Source of the DNA: Tubulanus polymorphus
Taxonomy: Eukaryota; Nemertea; Palaeonemertea; Tubulaniformes; Tubulanidae
Assembly (NCBI RefSeq): GCF_964204645.1
Contig: NC_134029.1
Location: forward strand, 24,014,450 to 24,074,449
Reading direction: 5' to 3'
DNA: 60,000 nt
The position numbers and the translations under genes are program-made. Below, one piece after another: positions 50,301 through 60,000 of this stretch. The stretch's first letter is position 1, and each line of letters starts with the position of its first letter. The notes under the pieces were generated by a model. That model made no database searches. It was given only the letters and a program-made list of their open reading frames with translations, and was not told where the DNA came from.

Positions 50301-50329
50301 GACAGAGACAGAGACAGAGACAGAGACAG
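50301..50329 (+). repeat. AGACAG hexanucleotide run
   Basis: Four to five copies of CAGAGA in the 5' intron of CCDC138. Confidence 0.85.
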
Positions 50330-50467
50330 GGCCAGCCAGACCAGGTTCGGGCTGTTGCACAAGTGGTGTGCAGCAGGTTTTAGTGACGTCGTGTGTATGG
50401 AGAAAGTGCAAACGCGACGGGAACGACACATATTTATTCATATTACCTCTTCTTATCTTTTACTTAC

Positions 50468-50560
50468 CTTAAATCAACTTTTCGATCATTTTTTAACAGT
50501 TTTAAGGCGTCTTCAAAAATCCCGGAAATAACTACTTAGCGGTTAGAACATACACTTCAA
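50468..50560 (-). other. CCDC138 5'UTR exon (right edge approximate)
   Basis: The donor TTAAG|GTAAGTA (exon end 50,468) has a near-perfect consensus and pairs with the acceptor at 49,972-49,974 just before the start codon. The transcription start is not visible; no TATA box is evident. Confidence 0.5.
50469..50489 (-). CDS. Seven-codon upstream ORF in the CCDC138 5'UTR
   Basis: ATG ATC GAA AAG TTG ATT TAA ends one nucleotide before the 5'UTR exon donor. If transcribed it would be the first ATG seen by scanning ribosomes and may dampen CCDC138 translation. The effect is inference. Confidence 0.3.
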   Translation of the reverse strand: MIEKLI

Positions 50561-50935
50561 ATCCTTATTCGATAATACGTAGACCGGGTGGCTCCGAGTT
50601 AATAGCTCCGATATAGATGGTTGCTGGGACAGCACGTCGATTGCCAGAGTTGACTTTAGTTAGTGTATGAAAATCCCGCTAACGATGAGCATAGCGGCAG
50701 CACTGTACGGTCGGGACGCCCCCGTACATCCTTCATTCAGCATCAGGACAATTCTGAAACAGTATCAGTAATTACTGGGTTTGAACCCGAGACCACTGAC
50801 TGGTGAACTAACAAAGTTCAGATAAGCTTAACAGATAAAGATTTTCAATCATATTTATTTTCATACAGTCTACAACAATCATACAAAATGCCAGGTTTGT
50901 GCTCGAGGAATTATAACGTAAGCTCCTCAAACACG

Positions 50936-51068
50936 TGGACTGTATTTCAAAAACAGTCCAACCATGGACGTATAAACTATTAACTAGAGTTTATACATCC
51001 ATGGTCCAACCATAGACTCTAAAACAGAAACGTCTATGGCCTACAACCATGGACTCTCAAGTCCACGG
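50936..51068. repeat. Cluster of four adjacent hairpins
   Basis: H1 TGGACTGT/ACAGTCCA (50,936-50,960); H2 a 17-bp stem starting CCATGGACGTATAAACT with one mismatch (50,962-51,004); H3 CCATAGAC/GTCTATGG (51,010-51,039); H4 CCATGGACT/AGTCCACGG with one mismatch (51,047-51,068). The shared CCATGGAC core suggests one amplified palindromic element. Confidence 0.75.
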
Positions 51069-51159
51069 CTCCCCGCACTAAAACCAGAGATAAACTTGGC
51101 CAAATACTCTGGAAAGCGTAAGATTTAATGAATCAATCTGATTTAAATTTTTACTCTTT

Positions 51160-51321
51160 AAGATTTGACCCGGCCGGCCACCTATCTACCAAGGTATTAC
51201 TTTAAAATCATGATCAAGCTAACCATAACAGACCCGGCAGATAGAAATTAACTGATTACAAATTTCATTGATTTATGAAATGACCCGGCCGATCAGGAAA
51301 AACAAGGTATCATTTTTAGCC
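51160..51321. mobile_element. Harbinger-like MITE, truncated inverted copy
   Basis: Read on the minus strand from 51,321 it begins GGCTAAAAATGATACCTTGT and then follows the interior of the 26.6-kb copy in order: GGCCGGGTCATTT, GCCGGGTCTGTTATGGT, GGTAGATAGG, GGCCGGCCGGGTC. The far terminal repeat is missing. Identity by eye is roughly 80 percent, so the copies are old. Confidence 0.8.
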
Positions 51322-53535
51322 TTATAATAATGACTTAGATTATTCAATGATAAAATCACTAGCTTTTAATATCACATATCATGCAAGGTATTTCAAGGTT
51401 TTTATTCAAATTTCCACTGCAACTGATTCATATAATTTGAATCAATAGGAAAATAACAAAATTACACAAAGAATTGTAAACTTTGATCCATAATACACCG
51501 ACAATTGGGACTAGTCTGAATCTCTAAGACTATTTATTAATTTGACATTTCATGATGTCACCGGGCATAAGTGACACTTGATTATTTCATGAAATATGAA
51601 GCATTCTATCATATCAACTATTCAGCAAATGACAATGTAAGAAAGATTTCTGTTTATACAAAAAACTGCAAAACAAAAACTGCAAAACATATATCCATAT
51701 CTCCAGTATATAAACATTTTAAAGCTGGACATAAAACCACAAATTCATTCAAATAATCAATCTCTAATTTCATTTCATTAACATTATTTTTACAAGAAAA
51801 CTGAAATTTTGCAAACTTTGCTTTGTATTCGAGGATTCAGTTCTTCGCACTTGAAAAAAAAAACAGTTCATCATAAAAGCATTACAATCAGAGATAAAAC
51901 CTAAAGATTAACTCTGGAAAGCTTGAGATAAGCTAATCAATCTTTATTTTCATTTTCATTAAAATAATTTTCCAAGATAATTAGAGTTTTTCTAACTTTG
52001 CCTAAGATTTTCAAACATTATCAGTTCGCTCATTTAATACAACGTTATATCAGGGAAAACATGACAATAATTTTACTATCGATAACTAATCACGTTTATA
52101 GCTGTTTAACATTCTTTCTAAAAAAGAATAATATGTATCTCCCAGATATTATCCCTAAAACAATTAACAGTTACAGTAGTGATAGGGTGTGATATATAGG
52201 TAAATGGACGCATGATCTTTCATCAGTTATTAGAAGCATTCTATCGAAACAGATATTTTTTTAGTGTGTTTGATTAAGTTAAGGTTTATGGTTATTTGTT
52301 TTGTTTATTACAATAACTGAGTAGATAGAATGCTTAAAACAACAACAGAAAAGATCTCGGGTTTTCACTTTTCTTAGGGAAGGTTGTTCGATAAATGAGA
52401 AAACCTTTTCGATAGATATTTGAAAAAATGCCTTTTCATGTAAATAGAGTATTAATTTGTTGTTTGTTTGTATTGTTGCTTATTATTAGATCTATTTTTT
52501 TTTTAAATATTATTCATTTATTTATGAACTTGTATTTTTTATTATTTACTATCTATTATTTATAATTTTTTATTTATTGGTTTTTCTTATTTATTCATGT
52601 ACTTGTATTTTGTATCATGTATTATTTATACTCCTCTATTTACAACTGCAGGCATTTTTTCACAGTAAAGTTCTGGGCCCATTCTAAAAAAGCACTACTA
52701 ATTCACTGCCGCTTCTTAATAATCATTATACACCCGATTTGAAGCTAAGTGATTATTCACGAGAACCATCTCGTGATATGGATTTCCCATAACAATAAAA
52801 GAATTTCAAACAGCTATAAACAATGTTAAAACGTTCAAAATTAGTCCTAGCTTTAACTTTAGCTTTACCTCTCAAATGTAAATAATGGTCTCCTTTTAGA
52901 TAAAGCTTTTGCTTTCAAATACGTAGCATTGAACAGATTGATGGAGGCTCAAAGTTAAAACTCCATGTGAAAATCGACATATATGATTCATTTCTCAAAT
53001 TGGTTACACGGGCCTTCGAAAATATCAATCTAACCTAACTCGACTTATCTATCAACAAAAGATCGAAGACCAATATCGTGAATTAATGGAGCTTAGCTTT
53101 TATTACACTCTAAGAAGGATATTTCTGTCACATTGCAAAACACATGACACATCTTTTTACAAACTCATTATAAAATAGTTTTCTCTATATTGAAATATTC
53201 AAACGTAGAGTTCCTTTCTCAGGCCGAAGGAACCTAATTATCGAACTAATTATCTAACTATTTTCAATATTCGACTCAACAACTATTTTCATACTCCATT
53301 CCACGCAATCAGGTAAATTTTTTAAACTATGTTACCTATCAGACTGGTCTGAAAAAGGGTGATATTAGTAAAAAAATCAATACTCTACTACAGAGGTCTT
53401 TGCCGCTGCTAGATCTCAGTGCTAGATCTCAGAGATAAACCATTGTCTTTGCTGCTTCGGTGTTTATCCTGAATCAGATTTTATAAGATAATCCATTGTC
53501 TTTGCTGCGCGGATCAGTGTTTATAAGATACACTA

Positions 53536-54348
53536 TCATCTCTGCTGCTCCTGATAAAATGTTTTATAGAAATCAACCACCGATTGTAGAAGATTCCATC
53601 GTTGAGTGATTAATCCGTTGCTGGCTCCTAAACTTCTCATCTGGGCTTCGGCAGTTTTCATCAGCAAATGGGTCCATGGGTATTTGTCTACTTGTGTCTT
53701 CTTCAGGCCATTATTTCCGGGATGTAGTTTGACTGAAACAAAGTGAAGAAAGCAAAACATTTTAGACAGATTTATCATAACTTACATGTCATTTCAAATT
53801 ACAAGCCACCGTGTTTTTCACTTAGTTAATATAGTTATTTCCAAAATCAGAATTAGGTTCATTGACGTCAATTGCCGATTTAAACCCCAATAAATAATTG
53901 CAGTAGTAGGACTAGTTCACCAATTTTTAAGCTTGGAGAAATCATTTGAAAAATTTATTACTCCAAGGTGTAAGACTAGTAAAGATAAAAGTTCTAAGAT
54001 CAGCCATGTGGACAGGTAAATAGATTTCGATGATAATTACTTATCAAATGATATTCATATGAGGCCTGAAATTTCTATATACCGGTAATTTCCATCTAAT
54101 GAGTTTGATTCTTCTGTGGGTTGTTCAAATCCGTAGATTTCAGATGAGTAGTTGATTTTAAGCTGGTTTCTTTCTTATAGTTGAAACTTAGCTGCAATGA
54201 GTAAATAAATATATCCTGTAATCATGACATTTAGAAATCATTGTAATAACTCCATGTATATCAAGTTACCTTTTATGATTGCTGGTTTCATCATCGACGA
54301 GGATCTCCTAAGTCGGTTGGTTTCTGTGCACTGTTCTCTAATCGGCAT
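53536..54348 (-). CDS. Unidentified two-exon gene, 91-aa protein
   Basis: Coding exon 1 is 54348-54270 (MPIREQCTETNRLRRSSSMM KPAIIK, phase 1, donor AAAAG|GTAACT). The last exon is 53732-53536 (acceptor TTTGTTTCAG). The joined frame continues VKLHPGNNGLKKTQVDKYPW, then THLLMKTAEAQMRSLGASNG, LITQRWNLLQSVVDFYKTFY and QEQQR, then TGA. The last exon reads like a genuine globular/helical protein (Trp, Tyr and Leu spacing, no low complexity), and the phases agree without adjustment. The N-terminus is basic and Ser-rich. There is no signal peptide or membrane segment. I do not recognise the family; missing upstream coding exons are possible if the ATG is internal. A cassette or alternative last exon may lie between (54,191). 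Confidence 0.6.
54110..54191 (-). CDS. Possible alternative (poison) exon of the 53.5-kb gene
   Basis: A strong acceptor TTTACTCATTGCAG is followed at 54,191 by sequence that, spliced to exon 1 in phase, reads AKFQL then TAA (54,175-54,177). Inclusion would truncate the protein to 31 residues. Other frames stay open longer (NQLKINYSSEIYGFEQPTEE) but do not match the phase. No donor is compelling. Confidence 0.2.
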
Positions 54349-54600
54349 ATTTTTGATGAGTTGTTGACCTCAAACTCTCGTTTGACTTTACGAGTTGGTG
54401 TCCCTTACAAACCTACCACACCTGCCGGGAGCGAAACGGTGGTTTTTTTCAAAATCGGAAATCGAAGTACAGATATAGTTGCGTGATCGGCGGTCGTTTT
54501 TACAGATCTTTTTTTTAAGTCCAAGAACATAATTGGTAATTCGGTTCCGGTTCATTCAAACAATCTTTTATTCTGCCTAATTCTGATTTTGGAAATAACT
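54349..54600 (-). other. Probable promoter/5'UTR side of the 53.5-kb gene
   Basis: Upstream of the ATG on the minus strand there is a short GC-richer patch (CCTGCCGGGAGCGAAACGG, 54,421-54,440) and no other exon. No TATA element is clear. Confidence 0.3.
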
Positions 54601-54679
54601 AGTCCGAAAGTTTACAATGTTTTATAATTTTGTCTAACTTCAATTTTTTTGGTCGTTTTCACCGTTTAAATAGTCGAAG

Positions 54680-55510
54680 CACATATTAAGTGACTGATTG
54701 GGGTTAACTTTTTTGCTGCCTAATTTAATACATCGAGATTTTGGAAATAACTATATTCTACAATATTTGGTCTTTTTCTCATTTAACTAGTCCGAAAGTT
54801 TACAAGGTTGAATAATTTTATCTATTTTTTTCTGCCTAATTTAATACATTGAGATTTTGGAAATAACTATATTTTACAATATTTGGTCTTTTTTTCATGT
54901 AACTAGTCCGAAAGTTTACAAGGTTGGATAATTTTATCTATTTTTTTTCTGCCTAATTTAATACATCGAGATTTTGGAAATAACTATATTTTACAATATT
55001 TGGTCTTTTTTTCATGTAACTAGTCCGAAAGTTTACAAGGTTGAATAATTTTATCTATTTTTTTCTGCCTAATTTAATACATCGTGATTTTGGAAATTAC
55101 TATATTTTACAATATTTGGTCTTTTTCTCATTTAACAAGTCCGAAAGTTTACAAGGTTGAATAATTTTATCTATTTTTTTCTGCCTAATTTAATACATTG
55201 AGATTTTGGAAATAACTATATTTTACAATATTTGGTCTTTTTTTCATGTAACTAGTCCGAAAGTTTACAAGGTTGAATAATTTTATCTATTTTTTTCTGC
55301 CTAATCTAATACATCGTGATTTTGGAAATAACTATATTTTACAATATTTGGTCTTTTTCTCATTTAACTAGTCCGAAAGTTTACAAGGTTGAATAATTTT
55401 ATCTATTTTTTTCTGCCTAATTTAATACATTGAGATTTTGGAAATAACTATATTTTACAATATTTGGTCTTTTTTTCATGTAACTAGTCCGAAAGTTTAC
55501 AAGGTGGGAA
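54680..55510 (+). repeat. 116-bp tandem satellite, about seven copies
   Basis: The landmark AGTCCGAAAGTTTACAAGG recurs at 54,789, 54,904, 55,022, 55,139, 55,254, 55,370 and 55,486 (spacing 115-118 bp), with a diverged copy at 54,600. Each unit continues TTGAATAATTTTATC, T-run, CTGCCTAATTTAATACATCG, GATTTTGGAAATAACTATAT. Two subtypes alternate by the word before the landmark: TTTTTCTCATTTAAC or TTTTTTCATGTAAC. No coding capacity. Confidence 0.93.
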
Positions 55511-55514
55511 AATA

Positions 55515-58500
55515 TTGTGTAACTTTAATTTTTTTGTCATTTTCACCGTTTAAATTTGTCCAATTTTTTAAAGTTTATTGTAGTTTCTCTCGAGTATGTC
55601 TGGAATCGAAGTACATAATTGGGAAATTCGATTCCGGTTCATTCAAACTATCTTCCAATCAGTCTGAAACGGCAAGCTGAAGAAAAGATCAGAACCTTTT
55701 GAGCAGAAAATCCTTTCAAATATCACTGATCATAATTATCATGTCAATTCATATATAAGATCAGCAATGTGGATCGATACGTAGATTTCAATAATAGTCT
55801 TAAATGATATTTATGAAATTCAACTCATATAGTAATTCATCTATATTCTAAATATCTAAGCAATGGTTGATTATTAGAGTTTAACAACAATTCAACTAAA
55901 GCATCTATAGTCATCTCTAGGAATACCAGAGTTACAACAAATTTAGTAATGCATAATCAATCTTATCAAATCGTTTTTGAACTGTTTTCTCTTCTATCTT
56001 CTTGAAATTCTTGATGTGTCTTTTATTGAAACCCAGGCCCATCATACAGTGCAAACCTGCTAGTAATATTGGCCTATATATATTTCAATTGTCAGCTTAA
56101 CCATGTTCGTATTATCAAATTAACTTCATCGTCAATTAATAAACCTGAGAGATGTTTTCTACCCACAGACGGCGACATCTGTACCCAGTGAATGGTATTC
56201 TAATCCATTTCATTAATTCTAAATATTGCTCCCATGATTTTGTAATTATGATAATATAACTAACTGAAGAGTGAGTGCGCTGCCAGCATTGAGCACACTG
56301 ATCCTATAAGTAACATGGTTCTTAAGATTTAAGAAACCTCGAATCATTCCCACAACTCGACAAATCCAGAATTCTGCAAAGCCTTAAAGATTCAATAAAT
56401 CCCACGCACAAGAGACAGAGTTAAAACATACCCAGTATTCTTTATATATCAATTAATAATATTAAAATAATATTAAATATATTAAATAATACAGTTGTCT
56501 TATCAACCCCTATGGTTTAGATTTGAGCACTTTTACCTTATATGAAGATGCTGAATTAGATACCTAATCAATTAGTTAATCGATAATGTCCTAGCTATAA
56601 TTGAAAATGTCTCGGACAATATTTTATATGGGGCTTGAAATTTCTACACGAGAAGAATTTCAGATCCGGTACGAATTTGAATTAATCACTATTTGAACTG
56701 CTAATTTTGCATCAGAGCTTTTGATACCTAGCTTAACTAACCCAGAATCCCCCAAAACCTAACTGATTCAACAGATCCCACACACACATGTGGCCCAGTT
56801 AGACGCAGATGACATTGCGTGATACAGTCGTCTCATCCACTGTGCAATTTTGAATAAGTTTCACTTATATTCATTACATTGGATTAATTTTAATTAAATT
56901 CTAGGTATTTAAGCGAACCATTAATTAGTAATCATACTAGCTATATTTTAATTGTCAGTTGAACAATATTTATATGGAGCCTGAAAATCTACATGAGTAG
57001 AATTTCAGATGTGGTGAATTCGTCACTATTTGAATTCATCAGAAATTAAAAATAAAAAAACAAATTTTCAGTGGTGAAATTCCCTTAGCCGAATGGCTAA
57101 ATAATCTTTATTTCCCTTATATAGTACACTGTGTATAAGGACGAAAAGACCTTGTTATGACCGGACCTCCCTGGTGCGGTGCGAGTCATGATGCTAGAAA
57201 ATAGTTTGAAGGAGAGGGGTTAGTAAAAGAGAGCTATTAGCAAGAGGAATAAGACCTAAGTTTAGGATATCCTGTCAGAATAAGGCTTTCAATCTGACAT
57301 ACACAGTGAAATTGAAATATTCCCCCTTCCAAATCCAGGAATGTATTTGTGCACAGATTCGATCGGAAGTAAATCTGCGTTAAATGATTTTGGCAATATG
57401 TATCAAAACTAATACAGCTGTATGAAGACACCATAGGTTCACTTAGATACAGATAAATAAATGTGCTCAGATACACATGTATCAGCTACATTTTAAATGT
57501 CCATGGAATTAGAAATAATTTCACATAACAATTGCATTAACCTTAATCCATCTAAGTAATACGTTAATGAGTAATTCATCTTAGATTCTAATTTTCAGTT
57601 AAACTATATCTAATATGCGTCACTTGACACACAGTATGGCTTTTAGATATTAATTGAATCAGTTAGGTTTGAGTAAATTTTGCCAATAATGAAAAACATG
57701 GCTAGTCGTAAGCGCAGCAGTTGGCGATACAGAACTAATCAGTCAATGAGACTGATTCATTTATAGATGTGCTCAATATATTATATATTTCAGCTATATT
57801 TCAATAAATATTTATGATATAAAAAGTTTTTGATCTAACATCAAATATTGAATTCATCTTAATTGTGAATATCTAAGCCATTTTTCCTGGCTGTATGCTA
57901 ATTGTCAGTCAAACAACAATTATCATGCGTCGCCCAAAACAAGACACAGTGTTTCAGGAATGAATTAAATCAATTAAAGCTTTGGTTTATTCTGGATTTA
58001 TCAAAGTGTTGCGACCAAATCACTGTTTCATAAAGACCCGTAGTCCAAAGTTTTCCCCATATAACACCAGACCTCGATAGAGCCCTAGACACTATCTTAT
58101 GAAATTCATTACTGTTATGTGTGCGACAGCACACAGTATTTACTATAAAGTATGGCCTCAATCTTTATAAATTTATCAATATATTATTTGTAAAGAAAAA
58201 TCTATTAACCGATGATAAAGTTTAATTGATCGGCCTAAATGTAATGGGGCCTTGAAATATCTACACCAAAAGAATGTCTCATCAAACATTACAAGATATT
58301 GAATTGCTAATTAGTAACTTGTCCTATCTATATCTTGATTGTCAGTTAATTAATAGTCATATGAGGCCTGAAATATCTACGGTACATTCGAATAATTTCA
58401 AATGCCACATAAGATATTGAATTTACCTTACTTGTACGTACTTACAAAATCTTTTAATCAATAACTGACCAATCTACATTTTAATTATCAGACCAAAGAA

Positions 58501-58690
58501 TATTTAAGGGACCTCACTCAATCATTTCGTCTAATATTGTAAATATTCAAGCAATCATTGCCTAGCTATATTTCAATTCACTACCGGCCACAGAGCTTCA
58601 ATAAAGTAGTGCGGAGATGGTGAGCTTGACCAGCGCCTATGCATTCTACCCCAGATATGAAAAATCAACTTAGCTTTATGTTTGTACTCC
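55515..58690. other. AT-rich region of degenerate long-period repeats
   Basis: Related phrases recur irregularly: AGCTATATTT(C/T)AATTGTCAGTT (near 56,080, 56,940, 57,590, 57,900, 58,330 and 58,480) followed by TATATGGGGCCTGAAATTTCTAC-like sequence (56,620, 56,980, 58,360; also 54,050). AATCCCAC(A/G)CACA occurs near 56,400 and 56,780. This looks like an ancient, decayed tandem array. No gene is seen. Confidence 0.5.
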
Positions 58691-58694
58691 TGTT

Positions 58695-58831
58695 GCCATG
58701 CAGGATGAGGTCAAGACTGCCAGGTTCGGTTGCGGCAGGTCTTTCGGTGTTTGGTGGTACTTCAAGGTGGAGTCTTTTGTGGTCACTTCTGGTCGGCAGT
58801 TTTTAGATGGGCCTTTCCGGATTAACCTGAA
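58695..58831 (-). CDS. Exon-like segment C, unidentified
   Basis: After an acceptor CTTTTACTCATTTCAG (exon from 58,831) one frame stays open for 45 codons: LIRKGPSKNCRPEVTTKDST LKYHQTPKDLPQPNLAVLTS SCMATGVQT then TAA. The composition is protein-like but I know no match. It could be a terminal exon of a minus-strand gene entering from the right, or repeat-derived. Confidence 0.25.
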
Positions 58832-58928
58832 ATGAGTAAAAGAACGCTATTCTGTAGTTACACAATCCTTTCCGTATCATGCATCGTAATTTACATGTGT
58901 ATCAACTTAACTTTCAATATTGCTGAGT

Positions 58929-58997
58929 TCAGTGTTCTTTTTTGGCATCATCTTCGTTGTAGTCACCTTCAGCATCTTCTTTTTCATCTTGGGAGTC
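58929..58997 (-). CDS. Exon-like segment B with acidic C-terminus, unidentified
   Basis: A very strong acceptor (CTTCTCTTTTTTTCATTTCAG, through 58,998) is followed by a frame DSQDEKEDAEGDYNEDDAKK EH and a TGA at 58,929-58,931. Acidic C-terminal tails of this kind end many nuclear proteins. No upstream exon is visible before the window edge. A shifted frame gives a Lys-rich 29-residue reading instead. Confidence 0.3.
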   Translation of the reverse strand, partial: DSQDEKEDAEGDYNEDDAKKEH

Positions 58998-59037
58998 CTG
59001 AAATGAAAAAAAGAGAAGAGCGATGAAAACCTGGTAC

Positions 59038-59215
59038 GGAACAAAACTAACGTCTGAAAGCTTTTCAGCTCTCCGTCGCCGGTCACATGCCGAGAACACC
59101 AGACAATGAGCCAGCCAGGAATATACTGCCCTCTACACGCCCTCACACAGAACGCGAAAACCAGAATGACAACGCCTCACATTCCCCATCTAACTGCAGG
59201 ATGTACTGGGCAACG
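59038..59215 (+). mobile_element. Degenerate LINE 3' fragment, plus orientation
   Basis: The segment GGAACAAAACTAACGTCTGA through CACACAGAACGCGAAAACCAG is the inverted partner of 59,640-59,813 at roughly 75-80 percent identity. Its coding frame is broken by stops and small indels. Confidence 0.6.
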
Positions 59216-59300
59216 TCAGTAACTGACACACCTGTAAAATTGCACGAAACACAAATAGCGCAGTACAACCAGCTTGACCGGGTTGAGATTCAGGATCTCA

Positions 59301-59570
59301 ACTAGCACTCAAAAGCGTGACAAGAGACTTCATCCACTGACCGAGGTTGTCACAAGGACACAATGAAACTAGCACTCACAAGCCGACGAGAGACTTCATC
59401 CACTGACCGGGGTTGTCACAAGGACACAATGAAAACTAGTACTCAAACTAGAAATCAAAGAGCGTGACAGTAGAATCATCCCTCAGCCGACTCAGAATAC
59501 CAGAAACAAAGAGCGTGACAGTAGAATCATCCCTCATCCGGGTGGTCACAAGGACACAATGAATGCTAGT
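59301..59570 (+). repeat. Two adjacent short tandem repeats
   Basis: A unit of about 67 bp starting ACTAGCACTCA and ending AGGACACAATGAA occurs at 59,301 and 59,368. A 57-bp spaced unit AAAGAGCGTGACAGTAGAATCATCCCTCA occurs at 59,456 and 59,513. GTCACAAGGACACAATGAA reappears at the end, linking the two. Confidence 0.8.
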
Positions 59571-59639
59571 AGCGTGACAATCCAGTATAACCGCTCCATT
59601 TGTATCCCGCGCAATCCCGCAGATATGCCCGTCATTGAC

Positions 59640-59813
59640 ATCACTCAGCACACTTTGTAGATAGGTGGGGGCAGTGAGGCCTCGTCATCCTAGTTTTCGT
59701 GTTCCGTATGAGGGCGTGTAGAGGGCAGAATTTCCTGACCGACTCTTTGTCTGACATCCTCGACACATGACCGGCAAAGGAGAGCTGACGCTTTCGGACA
59801 TTAGTTTTGTTCC
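59640..59813 (-). mobile_element. LINE 3' fragment (end of reverse-transcriptase ORF), minus orientation
   Basis: The minus-strand frame reads NKTNVRKRQLSFAGHVSRMS, then DKESVRKFCPLHALIRNTKT RM. RRLR.AGHV.R and a following GR/TR-rich stretch are typical of the C-terminal end of non-LTR retrotransposon ORF2 proteins (RTE/CR1-like). Only about 60 residues remain, with no polymerase motifs. Superfamily not certain. Confidence 0.6.
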
Positions 59814-60000
59814 AGCAAACGTTGAAATTCGACAGAGAAATCGGCCCTGAAAAATTAAACGGATTAGAACCTGAAAAATAGAATGGATTAATAAACACGG
59901 AACAGTACAGGACAGCACGGAGACGAACAGTAACACATAAAACATAAAGACGTCGTTCCTCAGGAAGCAGGAACAGGAGCAGGAGCGGGAGCGCAGCGAA
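59814..60000. other. Window edge, no gene seen
   Basis: It contains short repeats of CTGAAAAAT(A/T) with GGATTA (59,847-59,890) and the start of a CAGGAGC(A/G)GGAG purine repeat at 59,963-60,000 that runs off the window. Confidence 0.6.

Larger units (their letters stand above)
50570..53535. other. Repeat-bearing intergenic sequence between CCDC138 and the 53.5-kb gene
   Basis: It holds the hairpin cluster (50,936-51,068) and the truncated MITE (51,160-51,321). The remainder to 53,535 is very AT-rich, with runs of ATTTATT near 52,490-52,640, and shows no gene. Confidence 0.6.

Noticed and set aside
50760-50815. tRNA-like B box (GGGTTCAAACCC on the minus strand)
   Set aside because: There is no matching A box or cloverleaf at the right distance. 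It could be a remnant of a tRNA-derived SINE, but the evidence is too thin to call.

Overview
The window looks like part of an animal nuclear genome, most likely a protostome invertebrate and probably a lophotrochozoan (mollusc, brachiopod or annelid type). The reasons are the short GT-AG-bounded exons, the AT-rich non-coding DNA full of microsatellites and small inverted-repeat elements, and two recognisable metazoan genes whose proteins match at domain level. The phylum is inference; no marker in the window settles it.

Layout. (1) 1-12,800, plus strand: the 3' two thirds of a dachshund (DACH) gene. Eight coding exons between 4,145 and 11,477 give one continuous frame of 396 residues ending in a stop. 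They cover the GRPPKR segment that follows DACHbox-N, a His-rich and acidic linker, and the complete DACHbox-C coiled coil. The exons for DACHbox-N lie left of the window. A possible spliced 3'UTR reaches about 12.8 kb. (2) 12.8-44 kb: about 31 kb with no gene I can name. It holds microsatellites, a 1.1-kb G-rich minisatellite, a (TA)78 tract, a GGTGCT array, a Harbinger-like MITE, and one single-exon ORF (42,087-42,473) that could encode a small membrane protein. Such deserts around developmental transcription-factor genes often carry enhancers; one candidate cluster is near 38.3-38.5 kb. (3) 44.8-50.5 kb, minus strand: a complete CCDC138 orthologue, 12 coding exons and 629 residues, plus a 5'UTR exon with a tiny uORF. 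(4) 50.6-60 kb: repeat-rich DNA with a hairpin cluster, a second and truncated MITE copy, a two-exon gene for a 91-residue protein I cannot name (53,536-54,348, minus), a 116-bp tandem satellite, degenerate long-period repeats, two exon-like segments with strong acceptors near 58.7-59.0 kb (minus), and inverted LINE 3' fragments around short tandem repeats.

The genes do not form a pathway. dach encodes a nuclear co-factor of the eye and limb determination network, and CCDC138 a centrosome/centriolar-satellite protein. They converge (dach plus, CCDC138 minus) across the 31-kb desert. I found no convincing undescribed system. The best leads for novelty are the 91-residue two-exon gene, the orphan single-exon membrane protein, and the repeat architecture from 50.9 to 60 kb.
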